A DNA stretch of 35,276 bases from Deltaproteobacteria bacterium (GTDB lineage: Bacteria; Myxococcota; UBA727; VGSZ01): positions 1-35,276 of the forward strand of contig VGSZ01000021.1 of NCBI GenBank assembly GCA_016874845.1. The letters are read 5' to 3'. The translations under genes and the position numbers were made by a program. Positions 22,307-30,917 of this stretch are shown here, piece by piece; positions within the stretch are counted from its first letter, which is position 1, and the number at the start of each line of letters is the position of its first letter. Under the pieces are notes generated by a model. That model made no database searches, was not told where the DNA came from, and saw nothing but the letters and a program-made list of their open reading frames with translations.

Positions 22307-23809
22307 GTGACCGACCGCGACCCTGCGACCCCTGCCGCGACCCTCGCCGACGACACGGTCCCTGCTGCGATGGCTGCTCCTGCGTCGGCTCCTGCGTCGG
22401 ATCCTGCGTCGGCTCCTGCGTCGGCTCCTGCGTCGGCCCCTGCGTTGGCTCCTGGGTCGGCTCCTGCGTTGGCTCCTGGGTCGGCCACGACGCCCGGCGA
22501 CGCCTCGGTCGATGCGCGTCCGGTGCGCGACCCGCGGGCGCTGCGCATGGCCCCGCGCTCCGCCGACCCGTCGCCGCTGCCGCCGGTGGTCAGGCTCTGC
22601 AACCGCGGGGGCGAGCTGTTCATCGACGCCGGCGCCGACGACGGCGACGTGCTGCGGCTGCTCGACGGTCCGGGGGGAGACGTCGAGCGCCTGCTCGGCG
22701 AGGCGCGCCCGCTCGAGGCCCTGACGGTCCTGGACGCCGCGAAGGTCGACGACGACGTGCGGGCGTCGCTGCGCGCGCGGGCTTTGTTGATGGAAGGCCG
22801 CATCGAGGACGCCCGCGCCGTGCTCGGCGACCGCGAGCGACCCGGCGTGGCCCTGGGTGATGCGGCGTTCGCTCTGGCCGAAGGCGAGCTCGACCGCGCC
22901 GAGCGCCGCGTGCGCGCGGTGCGCGACGCTGACTCCACGTCCCTCGGTGCGGTCTACCTGCAGGCGCTCGTGCGCGTCGCGCGGGGCGACATGGCGCAGG
23001 GAGCCGACCTGCTCGCCGCCGTCGCGCGGGCCCAGCCGTCGCATGCTGTGGCCCGCTACCAGCTTGGCCAGATCCTGCTCGCGCAAGGCGATGCGGCGCG
23101 CGCCGGCACGCTGTACGAGATGGCGTGGTACCTCACGCCCGCGTTCGTCAGCCCGGCGCTGGCCCTGGCCGACATGTTCGTCGACAGCCGCCAGTACGGC
23201 GACGCGCTCGGCGTGCTCAACCGCATCTGCGCCGTGGCGCCGTCGTCGCTGGCGCCGCGGCAGTTGCAGCTGCGTATCCTCGTCGAGATCGGCGAGCGCG
23301 AGGCCGCCATCGAGCTCGGGCGCTCGCTGCACGAGCAGGGGCCCGACGACGTCGACACCGCGCTGCTCTACGCCGAGGCGCTCATCGACGCCGAGCAGGG
23401 CGCCGACGCCCATGTGCTTCTCCACGCGCTGCTGCAGCGATCCCTCGACCCCACGCAGGCCATGCGCGCGCGACGCCTGCAGGCCCGCGTCGCGTTGACC
23501 GAGCACCGCGTCGACGACGCCCTGCAGATCCTGCGCGACGCCGTCGACGCCGCGTCGCCGGCGGCCGTCGGCGAGATCGCCCTCGAGCTCGGTCAGGTCG
23601 CGGCGGCGCAGCGGCACACCGTCGAGCTCGACTTCGCCCTCGTCGCTCTGGTGCGCAGCGCCGATCTCGGCTCGCTCGTGTCCGGCGCGCTGCTCGCCCG
23701 CCAACACGGCCTGTCGTCGCGCGCGCGGGCGTTGGCCGAGCGGGCCCGCAGCCTCGTGCCCGGCACGGCGGCGGCGACACAGCTCGATGGGTTCATCGCG
23801 TCGCTCTGA
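22307..23809 (+). CDS. TPR-repeat protein with Ala-Pro-Ala-Ser repeat tract (500 aa)
   Basis: No signal peptide or membrane helix is evident. The best start is the GTG at 22307 (VTDRDPATPAATLADD); an ATG far upstream would include non-coding sequence. Residues about 24-59 are encoded by a 12-bp tandem repeat and form an APAS/APAL low-complexity tract. The body (about 110-500) is a series of TPR-type helix pairs: ARALLMEGRIEDARAVLGDRE, LARQPSHAVARYQLGQ-like units, YEMAWYLTPAFVSPALALADMFVDSRQYGDALGVLNRI, and ARRLQARVALTEHRVDDALQILRDAVDAA. Probably a cytoplasmic scaffold; the link to the upstream regulator is only positional. Confidence 0.82.
   Translation: MTDRDPATPAATLADDTVPAAMAAPASAPASDPASAPASAPASAPALAPGSAPALAPGSATTPGDASVDARPVRDPRALRMAPRSADPSPLPPVVRLCNRGGELFIDAGADDGDVLRLLDGPGGDVERLLGEARPLEALTVLDAAKVDDDVRASLRARALLMEGRIEDARAVLGDRERPGVALGDAAFALAEGELDRAERRVRAVRDADSTSLGAVYLQALVRVARGDMAQGADLLAAVARAQPSHAVARYQLGQILLAQGDAARAGTLYEMAWYLTPAFVSPALALADMFVDSRQYGDALGVLNRICAVAPSSLAPRQLQLRILVEIGEREAAIELGRSLHEQGPDDVDTALLYAEALIDAEQGADAHVLLHALLQRSLDPTQAMRARRLQARVALTEHRVDDALQILRDAVDAASPAAVGEIALELGQVAAAQRHTVELDFALVALVRSADLGSLVSGALLARQHGLSSRARALAERARSLVPGTAAATQLDGFIASL
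22376..22483 (+). repeat. Nine-unit 12-bp minisatellite inside the TPR gene
   Basis: Nine in-frame copies of GCTCCTGCGTCG and one- or two-base variants (GAT first codon, GGG or TTG later) run from 22376 to 22483 and encode Ala-Pro-Ala-Ser-like units. Unit length is a multiple of three, so gain or loss of copies would keep the frame and only change linker length. Confidence 0.9.
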
Positions 23810-23852
23810 GCGTTCCGTTCGTCGCGCGTCGGGTCCTCGCGGGGGATGTGCC

Positions 23853-25400
23853 ATGACCGCTCTGGCGCTCGAACTGTCGCCGCTGTGGACGGCCGCCGAG
23901 GCCCGCGCCGCCGACGCCTGGACCATCGACCGCACCGGCGTCCCTGGCCTCGTCCTGATGGAGCACGCCGGACGCGCCGTTGCGGACGTCGTCGTCGCCG
24001 AGCTGGAGCGCCTGGCGGCGCGCGACGGCGCCGTCATCGACGTGGTCTGTGGTCCAGGCAACAACGGCGGCGACGGCTGGGTGTGCGCGCGCCACCTCGC
24101 CGGTCGCGGCCTCGCGGTGCGCGTGCTGTCGCTCGCGGCCCCCGACGCGCTGCGGGGCGACGCCCGCCAGGCCGCGGCCCTGCTCCTGGCCGCCCGCGCC
24201 GCAGCGTTCGCGTCACGTGGCACCGTCGTTGACGTCGTGGTGGACGACGGCGAAGGCGGCGCCGTCGTCGCGGCGCTCGATGCCGCCACCGCCACCGCCG
24301 CAGCCACCGGCCGCCGCACCGTGGTGGTCGACGCGCTGTACGGCACCGGCTTGTCGCGCCCGCTCGACGAGCGCGCTGCCCGCGTCGTGGTGGCGCTGGC
24401 GCGGCGGCGCGCGGCGGGCGCGCGCGTCGTCTCCATTGACGTGCCGTCGGGCCTGCCGGCTGACGGCGCAGCGCCCGCGGGCGACGTCGTCGACGCCGAC
24501 GTGACGGTGACCTTCGCCGGGCGCAAGGTCGCGCACGTCGCCGAGCCCGGCTTCTCGCGCTGCGGCGTCGTCGTCGAGGTCGACATCGGGGTGCTGCGCC
24601 CGGCCACAGTCCGCCCGCAGATCGTGGCGCTCGACGACGTGCGGCTGCCCGCAGCGTCGCCGACGGCGCACAAGGGCACGTACGGTCACGTCGGCGTGAT
24701 CCTCGGCGCGCCGGGCACCGCAGGGGCGGCGCTGCTGGCCGCCCGCGGCGCGCTGCGGGCGGGAGCGGGGCTCGTGTCGTTGCTGGGCGACGACCCGCAT
24801 GGCGTCGCCCGGCTGCCCGAGCTGATGTTGCGCCCGCTCGACGACGATGGCCTGGCGGCGGTCAACGTCGTAGTCGTCGGACCAGGCCTGTGGCCCGAGC
24901 GGGCGCGGGCGCTGGTGCCGGCGCTGGCGCGCGCAAGGGCGCGGGGCGCCCGGGTCGTCGCTGACGCCGGCGCCCTCGGTGGCCTGCCTCATGGGCTGGC
25001 GGATGTCTCGACGCCGCACCCCGGCGAGGCAGCGCGCGTGCTCGCGACGTCGTCGTCGCAGGTGCAGGTCGACCGTCTGGGCGCGGCGCGTGCGCTGGTG
25101 GAGCGTCTGGGCGGCGTCGTGGTGTTGAAGGGCGCCGCGCCGGTGGTGGCGTCGTCGGCGCGCGTCCTCGTGGTGCCCGGGGGAGCGCCGGCGCTGGCGG
25201 TCGGCGGCAGCGGCGACGTCCTGGCCGGCGTTGTCGGGGCGGCCTTGGCGGGGGCTTGGGGGGCGGCGAGCGTCGACGACGCCGCGGCGGTGGCGGTGTG
25301 GTTGCATCAGCAGGCTGGGCGAGCGTCGTCGCGGGGCGCGTTGGCGGGCGAGCTCGCCGACGCGGTCGCTGCGGTCGCGCAGCAGGCGAGGGCGCCGTGA
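23853..25400 (+). CDS. nnr: Bifunctional NAD(P)H-hydrate repair enzyme (epimerase / ADP-dependent dehydratase)
   Basis: This enzyme restores damaged NADH and NADPH: an N-terminal YjeF_N domain epimerises R/S-NAD(P)HX and a C-terminal ribokinase-like domain dehydrates the S form using ADP. The 515-aa protein has GPGNNGGDGW at 67-76 and VDALYGTGLSR and VSIDVPSGLPAD for the epimerase; the dehydratase begins near 265 (SPTAHKGTYGHVGVI), with STPHPGEAARVL, VVLKGAAPVV and the active-site GGSGDVLAG (451-459, catalytic Asp455). Both halves look intact. The ATG at 23853 follows GGGGGAT. The stop overlaps the GTG of tsaE, a very common bacterial pairing. Confidence 0.96.
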   Translation: MTALALELSPLWTAAEARAADAWTIDRTGVPGLVLMEHAGRAVADVVVAELERLAARDGAVIDVVCGPGNNGGDGWVCARHLAGRGLAVRVLSLAAPDALRGDARQAAALLLAARAAAFASRGTVVDVVVDDGEGGAVVAALDAATATAAATGRRTVVVDALYGTGLSRPLDERAARVVVALARRRAAGARVVSIDVPSGLPADGAAPAGDVVDADVTVTFAGRKVAHVAEPGFSRCGVVVEVDIGVLRPATVRPQIVALDDVRLPAASPTAHKGTYGHVGVILGAPGTAGAALLAARGALRAGAGLVSLLGDDPHGVARLPELMLRPLDDDGLAAVNVVVVGPGLWPERARALVPALARARARGARVVADAGALGGLPHGLADVSTPHPGEAARVLATSSSQVQVDRLGAARALVERLGGVVVLKGAAPVVASSARVLVVPGGAPALAVGGSGDVLAGVVGAALAGAWGAASVDDAAAVAVWLHQQAGRASSRGALAGELADAVAAVAQQARAP

Positions 25401-25873
25401 GCGACCCGCGCGAAGGGGACGTCGAGGTTGTCGAGACGACCTCGTCGGCGAAGGCGACCGAGGCGTTGGCGGCGACGTGGGCGCGAAGGCTCGTCGCCGC
25501 AGGTCGTGTGCCGCTCGTCCTGCAGCTGACCGGCGCGCTGGGCGCCGGCAAGACGACCTTCGTGCGCGGCTTTGTGCGTGCGCTGCCTGGCGGCGACGGC
25601 GTCATCGTGCAGAGCCCGACCTTCGCCCTGGCGCGCCGCTATCTGACGACGCCGCCAGTGCACCACCTCGACCTGTATCGGCTGCAGGACAGCGGCGACG
25701 CGGGCAGCGTCGTCGAGCTTGGGCTGGTCGATCAGTGCGTCGACGGCGTCAGCTTTGTCGAGTGGCCGGTGCCCGGCACGCCGTGGGCGGCGCCGTCGGG
25801 CAGCGTCGACATCGAGATCATGTCGCCGCGCTGTCGACGAATCCGCATCACGTTGCCACCGCGGTCGCCCTGA
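25397..25873 (+). CDS. tsaE: tRNA threonylcarbamoyladenosine biosynthesis ATPase TsaE
   Basis: TsaE is the P-loop ATPase that resets the TsaB-TsaD complex in forming t6A37 on ANN-decoding tRNAs. The 158-aa product begins at a GTG overlapping the nnr stop (GTGA) and has Walker A GALGAGKTTF (46-55), SPTFALARRY (73-82), the HHLDLYRL motif (89-96) and VEWP (121-124) where the Walker B-like acidic residue sits. Length is normal. The gene is translationally coupled to nnr and ends 75 bp before the initiator tRNA, which has its own promoter. Confidence 0.95.
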   Translation: MSDPREGDVEVVETTSSAKATEALAATWARRLVAAGRVPLVLQLTGALGAGKTTFVRGFVRALPGGDGVIVQSPTFALARRYLTTPPVHHLDLYRLQDSGDAGSVVELGLVDQCVDGVSFVEWPVPGTPWAAPSGSVDIEIMSPRCRRIRITLPPRSP

Positions 25874-25906
25874 GCGCCGCGGGCATCGTCGTCGGCGAGT
25901 TCTCGC

Positions 25907-25934
25907 TTGACTCCGCGCGTCGCGCTGTTACAAC
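25907..25934 (+). promoter_or_regulatory. Sigma-70-type promoter of the initiator tRNA
   Basis: TTGACT (25907-25912) and TACAAC (25929-25934) are separated by 16 bp, 14 bp before the tRNA start, so transcription would begin around 25941. Both hexamers are close to consensus and the spot is free of coding sequence. Confidence 0.65.
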
Positions 25935-25948
25935 GCCCCCACATTCAG

Positions 25949-26024
25949 CGCGGGGTGGAGCAGTTGGTAGCTCATCGGGCTCATAACCCGAAGGTCGTTG
26001 GTTCAAGTCCAACCCCCGCAACCA
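25949..26024 (+). tRNA. Initiator tRNA-fMet (anticodon CAT)
   Basis: A 76-nt cloverleaf with encoded CCA: acceptor 5' CGCGGGG pairs with CCCCGCA, leaving the C1-A72 mismatch that marks bacterial initiator tRNAs. The D arm is GAGC/GCTC, the anticodon stem TCGGG/CCCGA holds the three consecutive G-C pairs required by the initiator, the anticodon loop reads CTCATAA, and the T arm is GTTGG-TTCAAGT-CCAAC. It stands alone, with its own promoter and a strong terminator hairpin. Integrative elements often use tRNA 3' ends, and a CRISPR-like remnant lies 170 bp downstream, but no duplicated tRNA end is seen in this window. Confidence 0.97.
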
Positions 26025-26038
26025 CGAGACACACAGCG

Positions 26039-26076
26039 GAAACGCCGACTCACCCGAGAGGGTGGTTCGGCGTTTC
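26039..26076 (+). terminator. Strong two-part hairpin after tRNA-fMet
   Basis: GAAACGCCGA (26039-26048) pairs perfectly with TCGGCGTTTC (26067-26076), and inside it CACCC/GGGTG (26051-26064) closes a GAGA loop. The base reads TTTCTGGCTTCTG on the 3' side. This is an intrinsic-type terminator 15 bp after the tRNA. Confidence 0.8.
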
Positions 26077-26191
26077 TGGCTTCTGTGACGTGCGGCAGCC
26101 ACTTCGGGGGCCATTCGGGTGCCGTGATTGGCCCTCCGCCCACGCGAAACGCCATTCCTTTGCCCTCAAGCGGGTCGTAGCCGCAGCGGAT

Positions 26192-26278
26192 GTCGTCCCC
26201 GCACGCGCGGGGCTGAGTCGATGCGCTCGACGCCTACCACGCCGCCGCTGTCGTCCCCGCACGCGCGGGGCTGAGCCG
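26192..26278. CRISPR. Two-repeat, one-spacer type I-E-like CRISPR remnant
   Basis: Two 29-bp repeats (26192-26220 and 26250-26278) differ at one position and flank a 29-bp unique stretch. Each contains the palindrome CCCCGCACGCGCGGGG preceded by GTCGT and followed by CTGAG, the architecture of type I-E repeats (GT-N-CCCCGC...GCGGGG-NTGA). The spacer is shorter than the usual 32-33 bp, there is no AT-rich leader, no further repeat on either side, and no cas gene in the window. It is an orphan or decayed mini-array; a chance duplication cannot be excluded. The spacer reads as plausible GC-rich coding sequence (ALDAYHAAA in one frame). Confidence 0.55.
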
Positions 26279-26302
26279 TACCCGACGCCGCCGACGCAGT
26301 CG

Positions 26303-26944
26303 GTGGGCGAGCGCAGCGCCGACGTTCGCCGCACCGAGCGGCTGCTGCAGACCTTGGGCATGAACCCGGGCCGCGGCGACGGCATCTTCGATGGCCACAC
26401 CGCCGCCGCCGTGCGTCGCTTCGAGCGCCGCCACCACCTGCACGTCGACGGCTGGGTCGACGCGCGCGACCTGTTGGCGCCGCGCCGCGCCGCGGGCGGT
26501 GACGACCGCCAGGCTCGTCAGCAGATGCAGCACCTGCTCGACGTCGCTCGTCGTGGCGCCGAAGGCCAGCGTCCGCTGGGGAGGTGCCTGCGCGAGGTGC
26601 AGAACCATCTGGATCAAGTGACGTACGGGAAGGGCAAGGTCCCGCGCCTGCCCTACGCGCGGAACTTCGCCCAGTACCTGAACCGCGACGGCAACGCCGC
26701 CCGTTTGGGCTTGAAGCGGCTGCCCATCACGAACGCCTACGACTCGCCGCCCGGTGCCATCATCGTCGTGCGCGCGGGGTCGCCCGGCACGCGTCACCCC
26801 GCCGCCGGCGACATCGTCGCCAAGGCGCGTGGCGATCACCTCTACAACGACGGCGAGATGGGCTTCGCCGGTCGCGGCAACTTCCCGCGCGGTACCAACC
26901 ACGTCCTGAGCGTCTACGTCCCCGCCGGCGACCGTGCGCGCTGA
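26303..26944 (+). CDS. Peptidoglycan-binding domain protein, putative endolysin-like (5' end uncertain)
   Basis: The frame carries a PG_binding_1 domain (about residues 5-55 from the GTG at 26303): VRRTERLLQTLGMNPGRGDGIFDGHTAAAVRRFERRHHLHVDGWVDARDL. The rest (70-213) has CLREVQNHLDQV, YARNFAQYLN and SPPGAIIVVRAGS, PAAGDIVAKA, MGFAGRGNFP, resembling a CHAP/NlpC-like or phage lysis domain, though a catalytic Cys-His pair is not clear, so enzymatic activity is doubtful. No signal peptide or ribosome-binding site is visible, and coding-like residues continue upstream to the CRISPR-like repeat at 26278, so the native 5' end may be lost. Confidence 0.6.
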   Translation: MGERSADVRRTERLLQTLGMNPGRGDGIFDGHTAAAVRRFERRHHLHVDGWVDARDLLAPRRAAGGDDRQARQQMQHLLDVARRGAEGQRPLGRCLREVQNHLDQVTYGKGKVPRLPYARNFAQYLNRDGNAARLGLKRLPITNAYDSPPGAIIVVRAGSPGTRHPAAGDIVAKARGDHLYNDGEMGFAGRGNFPRGTNHVLSVYVPAGDRAR

Positions 26945-26983
26945 ACGAGCCTGGCCACGGGCCGCGGTCGGCGTTGACGAGCA

Positions 26984-27010
26984 CGCGACGGAGACGAGGC
27001 CGCCGTCGCG
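26984..27010. terminator. Stem-loop between convergent genes
   Basis: CGCGACGG (26984-26991) pairs with CCGTCGCG (27003-27010), 8 bp with an 11-nt loop, between the peptidoglycan-binding gene and the hydroxylase gene, which converge. No T-run is present. Confidence 0.35.
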
Positions 27011-27030
27011 CTCGACGCGTCGTCAGCCGT

Positions 27031-28140
27031 TCACTGCGGCGTGACCAGCAGCGCGCCCGCCGCGACCACGTGACGGGCGAGCTCGCTGACGGGCGAGGCG
27101 CGCGAGCGATCGAGCACCGCACCCACCGACCCGAAGCTCCAGGCGAGCCACGCCCCGACGGCCAGCGTCGACGTCGGCGACAGCTGCGCCGCTTGCACCA
27201 GAAACAGGACGCTGGCGCAGAGCACCGCGCCGAACTGCACGCCGGCGTACAGCCCGCGTCGCGGCCCCACCGGCGCGCCAAATTTCGCCCGCGGTCCGTC
27301 GACGGCGGCGACGGGGGGCATGCCGGCGGGCAGCCACTCGGGCGGACCCAGCAGCGCGCGCACGACGTCGCCCACGCTGCGCGCGGCGGCGACCTTCGCC
27401 CGCAGCTCGCCCCACGGGCTCCACGCCAGCCGCAGCGGGTTCCACGTCGTCGCCGGCTTCACAGTGCCGAACACCGGCGGGTACGCGTCGTCTTCGGCGA
27501 CGAACGTGCCAAACAGCCGATCCCACACAATGAACACGCCGGCGTGGTTGCGGTCGAGGTAACGCCCGTTGCAGCCGTGGTGCACGCGGTGGTGCGACGG
27601 CGTGTTCAGCACCCACTCGAGCGGCCCGAGCCGCCCGACCAGCTGGGTGTGGATCCAGAACTGACCAAGGGTATTCAACGACGCGAGGATCGCGAACGAT
27701 TCAAGGTCGAGACCGACCAGCGCCAGCGGCAGATAGAACAGCCGGCTGAAGAGCGGCTGCACCGGCCCCTGTCGCAGCGCGACGGCGAGGTTGTAGTCTT
27801 CGGAGCTGTGGTGGGGGGCGTGGGTGGCCCACGGCAGCATCATCCGGTGCGCCGCGCGGTGAAACCAATAGTACAAGAAATCGACAGCGACGAAGGCGAC
27901 GACAAGGACGACGGGATCGCGCGCCGGCAGCGTCCACAGGCGATGCTCGTAGACCGCGAGGTACAGCCCGGTGAGCGCACCGGCGGCGACGACGCCAAAG
28001 AGAGTCTGCAGCGTGCCGAGCGCGAGGCACGCGGTCACGTCGGCGCCGCGGTACAGGGTGCGGCGTCGCCAGGCGGCGACGGCGTACTCGAGCGCGATGA
28101 GCGCGAAGAACAGCGGGATGGCGAGGACGATCAGATTCAT
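27031..28140 (-). CDS. Fatty acid hydroxylase superfamily protein, alkylglycerol-monooxygenase-like
   Basis: This 369-aa integral membrane di-iron protein shows the eight-histidine pattern of the family: HRAAH (94-98), HAPHHSSE with H107, H110, H111, H164 in FWIHTQ, and SHHRVHHG with H183, H184, H187, H188. The HHSSEDYNLAVALRQ block is characteristic of AGMO/TMEM195-type enzymes, which cleave ether lipids, rather than of sterol desaturases. Hydrophobic helices occupy the N-terminus (1-60), about 77-92 and the C-terminus (300-350), the last an extension typical of the AGMO group. Ether lipids are important signals in myxobacteria, so a role in their turnover is plausible but inferred. Confidence 0.9.
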   Translation of the reverse strand: MNLIVLAIPLFFALIALEYAVAAWRRRTLYRGADVTACLALGTLQTLFGVVAAGALTGLYLAVYEHRLWTLPARDPVVLVVAFVAVDFLYYWFHRAAHRMMLPWATHAPHHSSEDYNLAVALRQGPVQPLFSRLFYLPLALVGLDLESFAILASLNTLGQFWIHTQLVGRLGPLEWVLNTPSHHRVHHGCNGRYLDRNHAGVFIVWDRLFGTFVAEDDAYPPVFGTVKPATTWNPLRLAWSPWGELRAKVAAARSVGDVVRALLGPPEWLPAGMPPVAAVDGPRAKFGAPVGPRRGLYAGVQFGAVLCASVLFLVQAAQLSPTSTLAVGAWLAWSFGSVGAVLDRSRASPVSELARHVVAAGALLVTPQ

Positions 28141-28219
28141 CGCAAGGGGGCCCCGTGCTGCGATCGGGGGTGCCCTGCGAGCGTACTCGACGGTACGGGT
28201 CCGGGCGACCGACCGGCTT

Positions 28220-30604
28220 TCAGCGCACGCGCTGCGGGCTCAGGTGCACGAGGATGCCGAGGCAGTCGTCGGCGATGTAGACGCTGCGATCGTCGGCGAG
28301 GGCGAGCGCGGTGAAGCACGTGGCGTCTCGGTCGGGGAACGCCGTCCGGTCGCCGTTGCCGAAGATGTTCACCACGCGGTCGTCACCGCCAGCGTCGCCG
28401 TCGCCATCGACGTTGGCCACCAGCCGCACGGCGCGCGTCGCCGCGATGAACAGGTTGCCGTACGAGCCGACGGCCAGTTGCCGCGGGGCGTTCACCGAGC
28501 ACACACGGGCCGGCGCACCGGCCCCCGCCGTCGACGGCGATCCGTCGCCGATCACGGGGGAGACCCCGCCGCCGACGTCTCGCCGCACGACGCGGTGGTT
28601 CTTCGTGTCGCTGACGTACAGCGCTCCGGGCACCGGTGGCCGGGCGAGGTAGCTCGGACCGTCGAGCAGCTGGCCGTCGCCCCGGACGCCGCAGCGCCCG
28701 CCGAGCGGCGTCGCCGCCGCGACCCCGGCGGCGCCGAGGCGGACGCCGCAGTGGGCCGCCTCGTGGGCCACGATGAAGCCGTCGCCGTCGACGATGACGT
28801 CGGTGGGGGCCACGCCGCCGGTGCCCAGCCGGGCCGCGGTCCAGCCGGTCGCCGCGTCGACGGCGCTGTCGTCGTCGGCGTCCACGTCGACCAGCCGCAG
28901 GGCGTTGGAGCCGCGCTCGGTGCTCACGAGCCGGCCGCGCGCCACGCCGAGCAACGCGCCGCGCGCGTCGGCGAGCAGCGTCACCGCCGCCACCGGTCCG
29001 CCGCGCGAGGTCGCTGGCGACGGTGGCCAGGAGCCCGTCGGCGGTCAGTCTGCGGACGCAGCCGTTGCCCGTGGCGGCGATCAGCACGGCGCCGTCGGAA
29101 GCGACGACCACCGCCGCCGGCGACAGGAACTGGGTGCTCCGGGCGACGATGTCGCCGGTCAGCGGGTCGCCGAGCAACAGCGACCGACTGCACGACCGCG
29201 TGGGACCAGCGTTTCCGGGGGCGACGTCCTGCCCGGCGCTCCGGGTGATGGTGCCGTCGAAGTCGACGCGCCGCACGCGGTTGTGGCCGGTGTTGGCGAT
29301 GAAGAGCCGGCCCAGCCGGTCGACGGCGACCGCGCGCGGCCCGTTCAGCTGCGCGCCGAGGGCCGGACCCTGGGCGCCCGTGGGTCCCGCCGCGCCGTTG
29401 CCGGCGCCGGTGCGGATCGTGCCGTCCAGCTCGGCCTGGCGGATGCGGTGGTTGTCGGTGTTGGCGACCCACAAGCGCCCCGCGTCGTCCACGGCGACCG
29501 CGCGCGGCCCGTTCCGCTGCGCGAGCGCAGCGGGCTGACCGTCGCCCGAAGACCCCGTCGACGCCCGACCGGCGACGACGGTGACGGTGTCGTCGAGGTC
29601 GATGCGCACCACCCGGTGTCGTCCTGCCTCGGCGACGAGCACCCGCCCGCGCGCGTCGACGGCTACGCCGGTGGGCTCGCCTACGGCCACGGCGAGGCGG
29701 GTGCGGGGCTCGACGGCCCCTTCGAGGACCACCGAGACCCGCCACTCGCTGCGGGCGCAGGGGTCGCAGCCCACGGACGAGTTGTCGTTGTCGCCGTCGC
29801 AGGCCTCGCCGGCGTCGACGACGCCGGCGCCGCGGGCGGCGGGGGCGCAGGTCGTGCGGCAGGCGCCGGGCTCGTCGGCGTTGAGCGCGCCTTCGTCGCA
29901 GCCTTCGCCCGCGTCCACGACGCCGTCCCCGCAGCGCGCGCGGCCGCAGGTGGCGCGGCATGAGTCGGCGTCGGTGTCGCTGTTGGCGGAGCCGTCGTCG
30001 CAGTCCTCGCCAGCGTTGATGACATTGTCGCCGCACGACGGGGCGCGGCAGCCGAGCCGGCAGGCGTCGGGCAGGGCGTCGCTGTTGCGCGCGCCGTCGT
30101 CGCAGTCCTCGCCATCGTCGAGGACGTCATCGCCGCAGCCGGCGCGCTCGCACGCGGTGCGGCAGGCGCCCGGGGTGAGGTCGTCGTTGGCCGCGGCGTC
30201 GTCGCAGGCCTCGGCGTCATTGGATACGCCGTTGCCGTAGCGGGCGGTCGTGCAATCGGTGCGGCAGGCCTCGGGCTGCGTGTCGCTGTGGGCGTCACCG
30301 TCGTCGCGCTGCTCGCCCTGATGGACGACAGCGTCGCCGCAGGTCGCCGCGCGGCAGTCGCTGCGGCAGGCACCGCTGCGTGCGTCGCTGTTGTCGGGGT
30401 CGTCGTCGCAGTCTTTGTCGCCGGCGCGCACGCCGTCGCCGCACGGGCGGCCGAAGGACGCTTCGGGTTCGCGCAAGCCGAGCAGCGCCGCGCAACGGAG
30501 GCCCGCGGGCAGGAATCGTCGTCGTGGCAGCCGATGGAAGCGTCGACTGGCACCCGGGCGTCGAAGCAGGCCCCGGCGAGCATGACGAGACCAACCACGA
30601 ACAC
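28220..30604 (-). pseudogene. DUF4215 Cys-rich repeat / NHL-repeat lipoprotein, broken by two frameshifts
   Basis: Three minus-strand frames together make one secreted protein. Frame one gives a lipoprotein signal (VFVVGLVMLAGAC, GTG near 30604) and CHDDDSCP. A one-base loss near 30505 moves to frame two, which holds seven or so DUF4215 repeats (CGDGVVDAGEGCDEG...CRTTC-type, about 30450-29800) and the first NHL-like beta-propeller blades (NGPRAVAVDDAGRLWVANTDNHR, NGPRAVAVDRLGRLFIANTGHNR). Another one-base loss near 29008 moves to frame three, with LYVSDTKNHRVVR and the C-terminus at 28220. No catalytic site is seen; such proteins are surface or secreted. Both shifts look like single-base deletions, so sequencing error is as likely as decay. 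Confidence 0.75.
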
Positions 30605-30917
30605 CCACCGCTGGAACCGAGGCCTCGCGCTGTTCGAGCCAGACGCTGACGGCACGGTGGGGCTCGATGAGCTCGAAGATGCGGGGGAGGGGCACGGGCT
30701 CGTTGGCGTGGGCGAGGTCGTCCTGGGTCGCCTGCAGCGGGATCTGCTCGGCGCGAATCCTGTCAACGACGTCGGCCAGGACCAGTCCCGCTGGCCAGCG
30801 CGCCGGCCGCGCCAGCAGCGCGATGTTCACCATCGCGCCGTCGCCGCGCCGAACTGTCACGCGCTGCTGGATGGCCTCGGCGGCGCCCGGCTTCGCCACG
30901 CCCGGGACGTTCTTCAG
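30605..30917 (-). other. Unrecognised coding-like fragment upstream of the DUF4215/NHL gene
   Basis: A minus-strand frame of about 100 codons has coding-like composition (NIALLARPARWPAGLVLADV, RIRAEQIPLQATQDDLAHAN, RIFELIEPHRAVSVWLEQRE) but no ribosome-binding site or clear start, and it runs without a stop into the frame of the next gene. It may be the residue of an upstream gene whose stop was lost by an indel. I do not recognise the family. From 30918 to 31068 I see only three CTGCCCT units (30950-30972) and no gene. Confidence 0.3.

Noticed and set aside
21382-22938. 518-codon minus-strand frame opposite the response regulator
   Set aside because: Antisense to an intact regulator with all phosphorylation residues; it contains ADAGADAG repeats only because it opposes the minisatellite.
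26303-26944. Phage insertion at tRNA-fMet
   Set aside because: No integrase gene and no duplicated tRNA 3' end in the window; only the lysis-like domain and repeat hint at it, so it is mentioned but not called.
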